From Microvirga lotononidis (GTDB lineage: Bacteria > Pseudomonadota > Alphaproteobacteria > Rhizobiales > Beijerinckiaceae), in the NCBI RefSeq assembly GCF_034627025.1, contig NZ_CP141048.1, positions 3,484,001-3,548,000 of the forward strand: a stretch of 64,000 nt of DNA. Direction: 5' to 3'. The notes beneath the pieces are model-generated. The model made no database searches, was not told where the DNA came from, and was given only the letters and a program-made list of their open reading frames with translations. Position numbers and translations under genes: made by a program. This document shows positions 1 through 8,005 of this stretch, piece after piece; within the stretch, counting starts at the first letter, position 1, and each line of letters begins with the position of its first letter.

Positions 1-174
1 GTATTTTATGATCAATTGCTGACAAATGCTGAGAAGGCCTACAATGATTACCTCGCGCATCGGGGAGTTGTCGATACGCTTGGTCAAGTGATCGCGGCCA
101 TTGAGGATTACGCACCATCAGCTTCTTCCGAGGAGAGCGGACCAGTACTGGCAATTACTAGCTCTGGAGCCTAG
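1..174 (+). CDS. C-terminal end of an upstream gene (partial, unknown)
   Basis: The first frame is open from the window edge to a TAG at 172-174, giving 57 residues that start VFYDQLLTNAEKAYNDYL and end in a Ser/Gly-rich tail. The codon choice looks coding and the stop lies only 9 nt before the vsr start, so co-transcription with vsr is likely. Vsr genes often follow a cytosine methyltransferase or other restriction genes, but nothing in this tail lets me name a family. The rest lies outside the window. Confidence 0.55.
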   Translation, partial: VFYDQLLTNAEKAYNDYLAHRGVVDTLGQVIAAIEDYAPSASSEESGPVLAITSSGA

Positions 175-183
175 TTCAATGGA

Positions 184-609
184 ATGACTTCGTCATTCAA
201 CGATGATGCTCCTCCTTCGAGTAGCCGATCGGCTCTCATGGCTCGCGTAAAGGGACGCGACACCAAGCCGGAATTGATCGTTCGGCGAGTGGCCCATGCT
301 CTCGGACACAGGTTTCGCCTTCATCGTCGGGATCTGCCGGGAACGCCGGATATGGTGTTCCCTCGGCTCAAGAAGGTCATCTTCGTCCACGGCTGCTTCT
401 GGCATCGCCACCCCGGTTGCTCCAAGGCCTCCTCGCCGAAGACTCGAGCTGCGTTCTGGCAGTCGAAGTTCGATGCGAACGTCGAGCGCGATGCGCGGTC
501 GATAAGGGAGCTGAGGCGAGCGGGTTGGGACGTCGAAGTGGTTTGGGAGTGCGAGACCAAGGATGTCGATGCTCTGGAATCCAAATTGCGGCGATTTCTT
601 GGTCAATAG
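184..609 (+). CDS. vsr: Very short patch repair endonuclease Vsr
   Basis: This is a full-length 141-aa Vsr-type mismatch endonuclease, which nicks 5' of the T in T:G mismatches left by deamination of 5-methylcytosine. Visible family landmarks are the N-terminal SxxMxxVKGRDTKPE stretch (residues 16-30), the LPGTPD motif ending in the metal-binding aspartate (D56), and FVHGCFWHRHPGC (67-79) with the catalytic-site histidine and the Cys/His zinc ligands. The C-terminal half has the expected FW..K...N..RD pattern and WDVEVVWECE. The family normally partners a Dcm-type methyltransferase. None is visible in the window, so the partner is either the truncated upstream gene or elsewhere. Confidence in the family is high; the biological partner is inference. 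Confidence 0.93.
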   Translation: MTSSFNDDAPPSSSRSALMARVKGRDTKPELIVRRVAHALGHRFRLHRRDLPGTPDMVFPRLKKVIFVHGCFWHRHPGCSKASSPKTRAAFWQSKFDANVERDARSIRELRRAGWDVEVVWECETKDVDALESKLRRFLGQ

Positions 610-716
610 GGGGCATCATGCATGAAGTATTTGCACGTGCGGTCGAGGCGCTCGTTTCTTCACTGCATCAGCTTTCAGTGTGACCTCCTGTAGCGAGGGG
701 GCAGTTACCGCGGGGC

Positions 717-820
717 ATGCCCAGTCGAGGAGTATATCTGTTCAGCGAGGGGGAAGGGCATCTGTACGTCGGGCGTTCGAACAATCTGCGCCGCAGGTAT
801 GGATTGCATTGCCGTCCTAG
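717..820 (+). pseudogene. GIY-YIG nuclease family gene, 5' fragment (interrupted)
   Basis: ATG at 717 opens a frame reading MPSRGVYLFSEGEGHLYVGR and then SNNLRRRYGLHC. This is the start of a GIY-YIG catalytic domain (GVY...YVG, with the Arg of the R..L..R segment). The frame is cut at a CTAG (817-820), beyond which a transposase lies on the opposite strand. The missing C-terminal half resumes in the same frame at 2742. Joining base 820 to 2742 gives an uninterrupted protein of about 123 residues, so the gene was inactivated by a single insertion. It is too short to be noticed as an ORF on its own. Confidence 0.8.
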
Positions 821-1578
821 GTCGTAGACTCATAAGCTCGGAGCCACAGCCGCATCGAGGCGAGTTGGATCATGGCGAGGAAGTTGGCGGCGAGCTTGTC
901 GTAGCGGGTAGCGATGCTTCGGAAGTGCTTAAGCTTGGAGAAGAACCGCTCGATCAGATTGCGCTCGCGGTAGAGCCGCTTGCTGAAGCAGGGTTTGCGG
1001 CGGCGGTTGCTCTTAGGAGGGATGTTGGGCGTGGCACCCTGCCGTTGGATCAAGCCGCGGATGCGGTCAGCGTCATAGGCCTTGTCTGCCAGCACGATGG
1101 TATGCGGGCCGAGATGGTCGAGGTGCGTGTCGGCGATCTGCCGGTCATGCGCCTGTCCCGCTGTCAGGCCGAGCCTGATCGAGAGGCCTTGCGCGTCGAC
1201 AACGACATGGATCTTGGTCGTGAGTCCGCCGCGTGATCGACCGGGACAATGATCTGCCCCCTTTTCGCCGTCGCGGCCTGCTGATGGGAACGAACGGAGG
1301 TGCTGTCGATCATCTGGATGTCGCCATCATGCGAAGCGCTGATAGCGTCCATTAGCCGATCCCAGACACCGACCCTCCGCCATCGCACAAAGCGGTTGTA
1401 ACAGGTGGTGCGGTCCATAGCGTTCTGGCAGGTCGTGCCATGGTGCTCCCGATCGATGCACCCAAAATACGCCGTTTAGCACCCGCCGATCATCGACACG
1501 GAGCATGCCTCTCGGCTTGTTGGGCAGCTGCCGCTTGATCACACGCCATTCGAAGTCGCTCAGGTCATATCGGCTCAT
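817..1578 (-). pseudogene. IS5-family (DDE) transposase with two frame breaks
   Basis: Three collinear segments make one transposase. 1578-~1425 gives the N-terminus (MSRYDLSDFEWRVIKRQLPN ... WHDLPERYGP). ~1418-1255 continues as TTCYNRFVRWRR...MIDSTSVRSHQQAATAKRG, which contains the first catalytic Asp in MIDST. ~1245-817 continues in the first frame as ADHCPGRSRGGLTTKIH...VLADKAYDADRIRG...RNLIERFFSKLKHFRSIATRY, with the second Asp (ADKAYD) and the Glu of the YREN/IER region. The first shift is near the GP/TTC junction and the second is at an AAAAGGGGG run (~1250). Elements of this family often split the gene by programmed frameshifting, but two shifts that cancel each other suggest decay. 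Confidence 0.8.
821..843 (+). repeat. Left terminal inverted repeat of the IS5-family element
   Basis: The 23 bp begin GTCGTAGACTCATAAG directly after the CTAG at 817-820. They match the inverted right end at 16 of 23 positions. The transposase stop codon (TAG on the minus strand, 819-817) is formed from the repeat's terminal bases plus the target CTAG. Confidence 0.7.
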
Positions 1579-1768
1579 TTTGAGCTTGGATCAGAACGAT
1601 ATGAAAGCCACCAATCCGCAAACGCCCCTTATCGCCGTTCATCGCTAAATTTGGCGTGCCCGTGAACAGTCCTTGGCGACCGTCTGCAACCCATGGCAAA
1701 ACCGCAAGATCGGTCGAGCGCATCATGTCCGCATGCGCTCCGGTGGTGCTGCCACGGAGAACAGGGCG

Positions 1769-2650
1769 ATGAAGGCGGTGCTTCGGAACTACCATGCCCG
1801 GATGCAGCGGGTGCTGGACTACATAGACCGACATCTGGACGACGATCTGGACCTGGACGTGCTGAGCAGCGTCGCCGCCTACTCGAAGTATCATTTCCAC
1901 CGGCAGTTCACGGCGACCTTCGGGCTGTCCGTGCATCGCTACATCCAGCTCGCGCGCATGAAGCGCGCTTCATACCGGCTGGCCTACAGGGATGACCAGA
2001 GCGTCACGGACATAGCGATGGATGCCCGTTACGATGCACCGGACGCCTTCGCCCGCGCCTTCCGGCAACGGTTCGGGCAATCGCCTTCGTCGTTTCGGAA
2101 GGAGCCCGACTGGGAGCCGTGGCTTGTGGCCTTCGGGCCTCTCGACAACGCGAGGAGCAAGCTCATGCAGAAGACCTTTACCACTGAGGACGTGACAATT
2201 CGCGATGTGGCGCCCACGCGGGTTGCCATCATGGAGCACCGGGGCGACCCGGCGACGCTCGGCGCGACCATCCAGCGGTTCATCGCGTGGCGCAAGGCCG
2301 CTGGGCTGCACCCCAAGACAAGTCCGACCTTCAATGTGTGGCGGTCCGAGCGGCGTCCTGCATCGCCGGCCGACTATAGCGTCGACCTTTGTGTCGGGAC
2401 CGACCAACCGATCGAGGCGGACGGCGAGCAGATCAAAGCCGACGAGATTCCTGGCGGACGCTGCGCGGTGCTGCGCGTGGTCGGCAACACCGGCAATCTG
2501 GAGCCCGCGGCGCTCTACCTTTATCGCGACTGGCTTCCGGCCAGCGGCGAGGAAGCACGCGACTTCCCGATCTATTGCCAGCGGCTGAGCTTCTTCCCGG
2601 AGGTGCCGGAGCATGAGGCGGTCGCGGAACTGTTCTTGCCGCTGAAATAG
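1769..2650 (+). CDS. AraC-family regulator with C-terminal GyrI-like effector domain (IS passenger)
   Basis: A 293-aa protein starts at ATG 1769 (GGAG about 10 nt upstream); in-frame codons further upstream look non-coding. Residues ~1-110 are an AraC/XylS DNA-binding domain with two helix-turn-helix units (LDVLSSVAAYSKYHFHRQFT and VTDIAMDARYDAPDAFARAF, then FGQSP). Residues ~130-293 form a GyrI-like/SOUL-type ligand-binding domain (VTIRDVAPTRVAIMEHRGDP ... LPGG.CAVL-type core, YCQRLSFFPEVPEHEAVAEL). Proteins of this architecture usually sense small drugs or lipophilic compounds and activate neighbouring resistance genes. It lies wholly inside the IS5-family element and has its own terminator, so it is mobile cargo. 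No target gene is carried with it. Confidence 0.88.
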   Translation: MKAVLRNYHARMQRVLDYIDRHLDDDLDLDVLSSVAAYSKYHFHRQFTATFGLSVHRYIQLARMKRASYRLAYRDDQSVTDIAMDARYDAPDAFARAFRQRFGQSPSSFRKEPDWEPWLVAFGPLDNARSKLMQKTFTTEDVTIRDVAPTRVAIMEHRGDPATLGATIQRFIAWRKAAGLHPKTSPTFNVWRSERRPASPADYSVDLCVGTDQPIEADGEQIKADEIPGGRCAVLRVVGNTGNLEPAALYLYRDWLPASGEEARDFPIYCQRLSFFPEVPEHEAVAELFLPLK

Positions 2651-2662
2651 CGCCCTCCGACG

Positions 2663-2702
2663 GCGGCCTGCCCCTTCCGATTGCAAGAAACGGGCAGGCC
2701 GC
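2663..2702 (+). terminator. Rho-independent terminator of the AraC-type passenger gene
   Basis: A perfect 11-bp stem (GCGGCCTGCCC at 2663-2673, GGGCAGGCCGC at 2692-2702) with an 18-nt loop starts 12 nt after the regulator stop and is followed by TCTTC. It would insulate the passenger gene from the interrupted GIY-YIG fragment. Confidence 0.7.
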
Positions 2703-2714
2703 TCTTCACCCGAT

Positions 2715-2737
2715 CTCGGTCTTTATGGGTTCACGAC
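2715..2737 (-). repeat. Right terminal inverted repeat of the IS5-family element
   Basis: Read on the minus strand it begins GTCGTGAACCCATAAAG, directly inside the CTAG at 2738-2741. It lies 3' of the passenger regulator's terminator, which shows that the regulator is inside the transposed unit rather than next to it. Confidence 0.7.
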
Positions 2738-2741
2738 CTAG

Positions 2742-3009
2742 TGCAGCGCAGAACCAAGCAGTTTTTGCGTTCAAGCTGGCGCGGCAGGCGACAGGACGGC
2801 TGATGGCGTCATACAGGCCGAGGAAGGACAGCCGGAAGGGACTTATGGAGGATCCGGCATTTGCAGCCGTGTTCGTGACGGCCAAAGCCCGAATTAAGGA
2901 GATGGAGTTCCGGTTTGTAGAAAAAGCGGATCCGAAGCGCCAAGCGTTCCTCGAGATCTACTACTCGATCGCGTTGAGCACGCCTCTCAATGATTTCGAT
3001 ACGCATTAA
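2742..3009 (+). pseudogene. GIY-YIG nuclease family gene, 3' fragment
   Basis: This is the distal part of the interrupted GIY-YIG protein. It reads from the second CTAG copy as AAQNQAVFAFKLARQATG and ends FLEIYYSIALSTPLNDFDTH. The segment ...IKEMEFRFVE.(A/N)DP..Q...EIY is typical of a small stand-alone GIY-YIG family in which a C-terminal E-Y-A segment follows the catalytic core. An ATG at 2725 allows an ORF, but residues before the CTAG come from the right end of the insertion. A separate functional product is unlikely because the catalytic Tyr pair is on the other fragment. Confidence 0.8.
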
Positions 3010-3024
3010 TTTGGTTGTCTGAGA

Positions 3025-4176
3025 TCAATCAGTCGGAGCCGCGATCCTCCTCAGATAATCGTCGGCAAAATCCGTCTCGATTTCGATCCATAGCGGGCAA
3101 TGATCCGACATCTGCCAAGTACGCCATTTGCGATAGAGCTTCTCAGGCGATATGCCGTTTACATCGCTACTCCCTTCCGGATCCTCCGAAGGCATGTATG
3201 ACATGTAGAGATCGCAGTCTTCCTCATTGTCTCTGAAGACGTCAGCAAAGATATCGATCAAACCGCCGCTGAGAACGCGAAAGCGTGGATCCTTCACCCG
3301 AACAGCTATCTGGTCGTAGTAGTGGTCGCCTTTTCTGCGGACCGCGTCGCCATCGATCTGCGCGGGCACCGTGAAGCCCCTGCTCTTGAGAGCTTCCATT
3401 GTCCTATGTTCCGGGCTTACGACGTTGAAATCTCCAAGCAAGATATAGTTTTCTACTTGGCCGAATTTATCCTTCTCTTGTTTGCTGTCCTCATCCTGGC
3501 GCTCGGCAAAGAAGTGTACAAGCCGTTGGATTTCATCAATGCGCCGCTCGAGCGCCGGTCCCGATTCCTTGCCGTAGTAGATATGGACGGTGCAAAGGCT
3601 GAAACGAAACCAGCCGGATTGAAATGCAACCAGGAAAGGGCTTCGTGCAAACTGGTTCTTACCTTTCGCTCCTGCCGAGGCTTCTTCGGAACTTCCGGTT
3701 CGCGATCGAACCTTTTCCTGCGAAACGACAAGTTGGCCAGTGGGTAGAACGATCTCGCCGGCGATCTTTCGAAACCAGACCTTCTCTTTGTTGTATAGGA
3801 AGGCCATTCGCTCTCCGTTCCCACTTGGCCCTTCAGTCGTGTCGGTCACAATGTAATCCCACTCCCGGCCGAGAATGCGCATCAGCCGGTCCAAGGCGGT
3901 AAGATCCCTGTTGACCTCCTGAACCGCAACCAAGTCGAAGCAAGCAATGATCTCAGCTAGGTAATAGAAGGTCTCGGGCAGGCGGGGACCGAAGCCAAAC
4001 TTGTTGGAATCGAAGTCCCGGATATTCCAGGTGGCCAGCATCAAAGAGTTGTCGCGCTGGCGCCGACGGATCGGATCCAGACGCTTCCGCATAGCGATGA
4101 GCCTCTCAGCGCATCGTTTGGCAACTCCAGCCTCGCCTTCAAGAGCGCGGCGCAGACCAGCGTAGTTGTTCGACAT
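3025..4176 (-). CDS. Endonuclease/exonuclease/phosphatase (EEP) family protein
   Basis: A 383-aa protein carries a full EEP fold, the metal-dependent phosphodiesterase family that includes ExoIII and DNase I. Landmarks are LMLATWNIRDFD (N51), the metal-binding Glu in DLVAVQEV (E87), ILLGDFNVVSPEH (the D-x-N pair) and the C-terminal MSDHCPLW (D358, H359). An N-terminal ~45-residue basic helical segment precedes the domain. There is no signal peptide, so it is cytoplasmic. Family members may cut DNA, RNA, phosphoinositides or sugar phosphates, so the substrate is open. It lies 260 bp downstream of the DUF2235/HNH/ATPase operon on the same strand, a setting that favours a defence role (inference). 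Confidence 0.85.
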   Translation of the reverse strand: MSNNYAGLRRALEGEAGVAKRCAERLIAMRKRLDPIRRRQRDNSLMLATWNIRDFDSNKFGFGPRLPETFYYLAEIIACFDLVAVQEVNRDLTALDRLMRILGREWDYIVTDTTEGPSGNGERMAFLYNKEKVWFRKIAGEIVLPTGQLVVSQEKVRSRTGSSEEASAGAKGKNQFARSPFLVAFQSGWFRFSLCTVHIYYGKESGPALERRIDEIQRLVHFFAERQDEDSKQEKDKFGQVENYILLGDFNVVSPEHRTMEALKSRGFTVPAQIDGDAVRRKGDHYYDQIAVRVKDPRFRVLSGGLIDIFADVFRDNEEDCDLYMSYMPSEDPEGSSDVNGISPEKLYRKWRTWQMSDHCPLWIEIETDFADDYLRRIAAPTD

Positions 4177-4436
4177 CGGAGGTCCCCTTGGATGAGGTCA
4201 CCAGACGCAGTAACAGCCAGATCGTATTACTCTACCAAAATGTGTAGATATTGGCTCAGCCTAAGAAGAGGTAGAGACAATTATCGATGTCCGTGATCGG
4301 TACTATAAGTGACATCTCAAATAGGAATGACTTGTGACGTAAGTTCGTTAGGCAGGTTAAGACACACCGATCTGCCGGCAATCATGCTGACCAGAGTGCG
4401 AGGCATTACCAATAGCCAACAAAGTAATATGCTACT

Positions 4437-5501
4437 TTAAATCCAGCTGAAGTTTGTAGGAAGTTGTGGCTTGTATTGCTTCCGGTCGCGCACGGAGTGG
4501 TGAATGAGAGCTCCCTCGGGGATCCGCCGACGGGCGCCGAGATTCATGAGGTACCTGATCCGTCCATTCTCATATCGGCTCTTCGGAATGAACTCTGCGG
4601 GCCACCAACGCCAATCCAGGGATTGATGGATTTTTGCATCGGGATCGGGCTTCGACCTGCCAGGTGCTCCGCCAAGCTCGTGGGCTAGCTTTGTTTTGTC
4701 GACGTGCAATCCCAACGCACTTGCTTCGTCCAGCATCCAGGTGAATGCAATCTTTGATAGGCCCGCTTCGCTCTCGGGGTAGCCGCCTCCAACGTCGCAG
4801 TGGCAACCCGCGAACCAGACCTGGACGAAGTCTCCTCTCGTGACCGGAGCTCGCTGGATCCAGAGATTGGTTCTGAAAAATGCCCGCCGTTCATCAATCG
4901 AAATTGCATGGCGGCCATGCTCAATCTCGTCATTCCATGCCGTGAACGGCAGACGGAGCGGATTTGCGAGCCAGCCAACGGAGCTTACAGTGTCCCACAC
5001 GCCCACAAAATGCGGCCGGCATTGCCCAACCGAGAAGGTCCGCTTGAAGTCGGCGGCAGTTCTGAACGCCTTCGCAAAAGAAGATGTGTCCTCACTAGCT
5101 GCCATGAGGTAGCGGATGGCATACGGAACCAGATCCTCGGCATCGCGGTGCAGCAGACCATACATCCGGAGCAACGATGCCACTGCGCGCACGGTGTAGG
5201 CGCCTCTGCTGAAACCAAAGAGATAGAGCTTATCCCCGGGTTCATAGGCTCGTGAAATATAGGCATATGCCTTACGGATTTCGTGCTCAAGGCCATACCC
5301 GACCGCCCTCGCCATGAACCTAACGAACCTTCGTCCGATATCGCTTAGTGCTCCCGGTGGCTCCATCGTACCGATCCCCGGAAGGTATGCAGCCACCTGC
5401 CGATCGGACTGCGCGATGACGGAGTACGTTCGCAGCACGTTCGTTTTATTACCAGCGAACTCGTTCGCGGTACCATCACAGCAGACGACGACATTCTTCA
5501 T
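4437..5501 (-). CDS. DUF2235 alpha/beta hydrolase (Tle1-like phospholipase fold)
   Basis: This is a 354-aa DUF2235 protein. It starts MKNVVVCCDGTANEF, the family's signature, followed by the nucleophile elbow GFSRG (residues 96-100, Ser98) and later WFAGCHCDVGGGYPE with the expected Asp/His region. A C-terminal LIHHSV may supply the catalytic His. The family covers uncharacterised hydrolases and the Tle1 type VI phospholipase effectors. There is no signal peptide or secretion marker here. It starts 43 bp after the HNH gene stop on the same strand and is probably co-transcribed with the ATPase/HNH pair. A role as the membrane-damaging arm of that module is a guess from context only. Confidence 0.85.
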   Translation of the reverse strand: MKNVVVCCDGTANEFAGNKTNVLRTYSVIAQSDRQVAAYLPGIGTMEPPGALSDIGRRFVRFMARAVGYGLEHEIRKAYAYISRAYEPGDKLYLFGFSRGAYTVRAVASLLRMYGLLHRDAEDLVPYAIRYLMAASEDTSSFAKAFRTAADFKRTFSVGQCRPHFVGVWDTVSSVGWLANPLRLPFTAWNDEIEHGRHAISIDERRAFFRTNLWIQRAPVTRGDFVQVWFAGCHCDVGGGYPESEAGLSKIAFTWMLDEASALGLHVDKTKLAHELGGAPGRSKPDPDAKIHQSLDWRWWPAEFIPKSRYENGRIRYLMNLGARRRIPEGALIHHSVRDRKQYKPQLPTNFSWI

Positions 5502-5544
5502 GCTGCCTCACCCATTGCTCTAGACTTAGAATCAAGCCAATCGC

Positions 5545-6462
5545 TTAGCGCTTTCCCTGGGTTTTCTGCCTCCGCTTGTCACGCTCACGGCCAACGGAAG
5601 CCTCGGCCGCTAGATATGCCTCCCAGGCGAGTTCCGGATCGTCCTCTATCAGTCTAAGATATGACCTGGCGCAAGACGCCTGGGGGCCGGATTCGCTAAT
5701 GGCATCGGCAATGGTTCGCAGAGCAGCGTCAGCCATATCATCCTTGGCGGTTTTCGCTTGGCCTAAGGCGTAGAAAACTTCTCTAATCACTCGGAAACGG
5801 TCTTCCCAGAGCTCTTCTCGCGAATTGAGCGCGAAGAAATCGATGGTGACAGTGGCGCGTCGGCGCTCGTGACTGTCATCGTCGCGTGTGGGTTTCGCGA
5901 CGATGCCTTCGAATGTGATCAGATCCTCCGGATCATCATCAACCGTCCCAAGAGGAAAGATGAGAAAAGGTTGCTCCAAAGCATTGAGAGTAGCTATGTC
6001 CGCTCCGGAGGCCCCTCGTGCAGCGCCGGCGATGGGGAAATAGTTTGATTTGCGTGCCGTATTGCATGCTTTGCACGCAGCCGCATAGTTCCCAAGATCA
6101 TAAGCGAGCCAATGGTAACCGTCGCCTTTTCCGCCAGTAGAAAAGGGATAAGTCGGAGGCGTTCCTTTCTTTGGTTTCTTGGGCCACTCCTTAACTGCGT
6201 TCTTGGGTCTGAAATGCTCCACGTCCTGGGTGGCCTTCCCTGCGAATTCACCGCCAAGCGGCCACTCGCAGAATGCGCATTTGTTGGATTGCAACCGCAT
6301 GAAGACCGGCTTGACGTCGCTCCACGATGGACGGCCCTCGCTATAGGCTCCAGCGGCAATAATGGCCGCGGTTCGCGCTTTCGCTTCCGCTCGCCAGTTT
6401 GAGACTTCCTCGTCGACCAACTCGCACACGAGGTCAAGAGTCGCTTTCGGATAGCGGATCAT
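5545..6462 (-). CDS. HNH endonuclease, Septu PtuB-like
   Basis: This 305-aa HNH nuclease is of the type paired with AAA ATPases in Septu and in some retrons. The metal-binding finger has C62xxC65 and C130xxC133. The catalytic core is DVEHFRPK (H83), then YHWLAYDLGNYAAACKACN ending in Asn134, and SNYFPI follows. The remaining ~165 residues are helical and of unknown role. It begins 9 nt after the ATPase stop, so the two are an operon in the ptuA-ptuB order. Known pairs act together: the ATPase restrains or directs the HNH nuclease until phage infection. No reverse transcriptase or msr/msd lies nearby, so this is not a complete retron. Confidence 0.88.
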   Translation of the reverse strand: MIRYPKATLDLVCELVDEEVSNWRAEAKARTAAIIAAGAYSEGRPSWSDVKPVFMRLQSNKCAFCEWPLGGEFAGKATQDVEHFRPKNAVKEWPKKPKKGTPPTYPFSTGGKGDGYHWLAYDLGNYAAACKACNTARKSNYFPIAGAARGASGADIATLNALEQPFLIFPLGTVDDDPEDLITFEGIVAKPTRDDDSHERRRATVTIDFFALNSREELWEDRFRVIREVFYALGQAKTAKDDMADAALRTIADAISESGPQASCARSYLRLIEDDPELAWEAYLAAEASVGRERDKRRQKTQGKR

Positions 6463-6471
6463 GTTGGTCCG

Positions 6472-7797
6472 TCATTCCTCGAATTTTCTGGATGCAAGTG
6501 ACGTTAGCCATTCCGGCATTTCAGGTCGATCGCTTGATACGGCCTCGGCAGCGGCGCTGCCTCGGGCCGCTTGGCGCATGAAGAGACGGGCTGCTTCCCG
6601 GTTGCCTGAAGCCGCTTCGCTAGCCAGATTATCGAGGTGTGCTTTGAAACCAGGGTCGCGAGTGGAATCGAGACCAAAGATCTCTGAACGAAGGATCTGA
6701 TCGGCCGTCAGTCCGTATACCTCTTCTCCTGGACGTTTCATGATCGCGTGACCGCGAGGCCCAGTTTCGACATGGATGATGTTGGCTCGTTCCAGCGTTC
6801 CAACAACGAGCGGGCTGTGAGAGGTGAAAATGAACTGCAGGTTAGGTAGCGCTTGGGCTAGGGTTGGGATCATGGTGCGCTGCCATTCAGGATGTATGTG
6901 CAGGTCGATCTCATCCACCAAAACGACGCCTTTGTTGTCCACCAGCTTCTTGCCTGGTGGACATCCCATGCACACGTGAAAGAGCAGATCTCCTACCCAT
7001 CCGATATATGCCTTGTATCCGTCGGAAAGAGCACTGAATGGGACCAAATTGTTCCCGACACGGAAAAGATATTCACGGCCTTCCCTCTGTCCCGTGAATA
7101 CCACGTCGTTGCGAGATAGACGGTTAATAAGATTGACGACCTGTTTGTGCCTGCCGGGATTGATGCTTTGCCACTCTGGCAACCAACTGGCGAGAGGGCG
7201 AAGTGTAAAATGGTCTTCAAAGAGGGAGGCAACACGTTCATACCGAAGCTGCCGTGTCTTGGAACGCGTCGATTCGTCAATGGAGGAAACGCTTTCCACC
7301 CTTCGGGTTGCACCGTACCCTACCATCAGGAACGCCGGGGATCGATCCTGGAACATGCCATCCCAGATCGGATCGATCGAGCCGGCAGCCTTCAGGGACT
7401 CCAGATCACCACGTCTTTCTACATTAGCAGAGATAGTTCGAACCTGATCCGTTCTCCCAGGACTGCCATCGACGTCCTGACCGTGAATGACTATCTCGGC
7501 CTCCATACTCGCTGCGCGCGGAGATTTGCCTCTTGCTACCCTCCGGATGAGAGCATAGGGCCGATAACCTGAGGAATCCGCGATGACCGGTGAAAGAGCG
7601 GCTAGCGCGATTGCGTCAAGCATCGTGCTCTTGCCGGCTCCATTCACGCCAAGTAGTACGTTGACGTTCGGAAGCCGCGGAGGCCAATTATAATTGCCGG
7701 CGAATGGCTCGTCCTGATCACGTCCTGGATAGACGAGATCAAGGCGCCCCTCGGCAACTGACCGCAGGTCAGTAACCTGCAAGCTTTTCACGTACAT
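6472..7797 (-). CDS. AAA-family ATPase, Septu PtuA-like (SMC/ABC-type head)
   Basis: This is a 441-aa ATPase counted from ATG 7797; a GTG at 7848 would add 17 residues that look unlike the family. The Walker A is GVNGAGKST (50-58), a signature-like PFSALSDGYKA is at 253-263, the Walker B is GVVLVDEIDLHIHP (~290-303), and TSHSPLVV (325-332) gives the His switch. The gap between Walker A and the signature is short (about 195 residues with a compact helical insertion), unlike true SMC/RecN coiled coils. The family is the AAA15/AAA21 group used as the NTPase in Septu, Gabija-like and retron systems. It heads a leftward operon with the HNH nuclease and probably the DUF2235 hydrolase. The IS630 copy sits just upstream of its promoter region. 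Confidence 0.87.
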   Translation of the reverse strand: MYVKSLQVTDLRSVAEGRLDLVYPGRDQDEPFAGNYNWPPRLPNVNVLLGVNGAGKSTMLDAIALAALSPVIADSSGYRPYALIRRVARGKSPRAASMEAEIVIHGQDVDGSPGRTDQVRTISANVERRGDLESLKAAGSIDPIWDGMFQDRSPAFLMVGYGATRRVESVSSIDESTRSKTRQLRYERVASLFEDHFTLRPLASWLPEWQSINPGRHKQVVNLINRLSRNDVVFTGQREGREYLFRVGNNLVPFSALSDGYKAYIGWVGDLLFHVCMGCPPGKKLVDNKGVVLVDEIDLHIHPEWQRTMIPTLAQALPNLQFIFTSHSPLVVGTLERANIIHVETGPRGHAIMKRPGEEVYGLTADQILRSEIFGLDSTRDPGFKAHLDNLASEAASGNREAARLFMRQAARGSAAAEAVSSDRPEMPEWLTSLASRKFEE

Positions 7798-8005
7798 ATT
7801 GGTACCTGTGTGCAACCCGGAATGTCCGAATTGGATATAAACTATCACAATTTGCGGTTAGGGCGAAAAGCCAGATAATTAGGAAGTGCTGCAGTTCCGC
7901 AGAACGAATTCATTACAAATACCCCTCGGCAGCAGCATCAAGGTCAAGACACGGGATTTTCGATGAGAACCAGTCCTCGTGACCATTAAGCCGTGTTATA
8001 CCCGC

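Larger units (their letters stand above)
817..2741. mobile_element. IS5-family insertion carrying an AraC-type passenger gene
   Basis: The element sits between two CTAG copies (817-820 and 2738-2741), which match a 4-bp target duplication of the kind IS5-family elements make at YTAR sites. Inside each copy is an imperfect 23-bp inverted repeat (821-843 against 2715-2737 inverted; both begin GTCGT and share CATAA at positions 11-15; 16 of 23 match). It holds a leftward transposase and, unusually, a complete rightward AraC-family gene with its own terminator between the transposase and the right end. The insertion splits a GIY-YIG gene whose frame is restored exactly by removing one CTAG copy plus the element. 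Total inserted length is about 1.92 kb, of which roughly 1.1 kb is not transposase. Confidence 0.82.

Noticed and set aside
5545..7850. A retron built around the ATPase/HNH pair
   Set aside because: No reverse transcriptase gene or msr/msd-like inverted structure lies within reach; only the effector-type pair is present.
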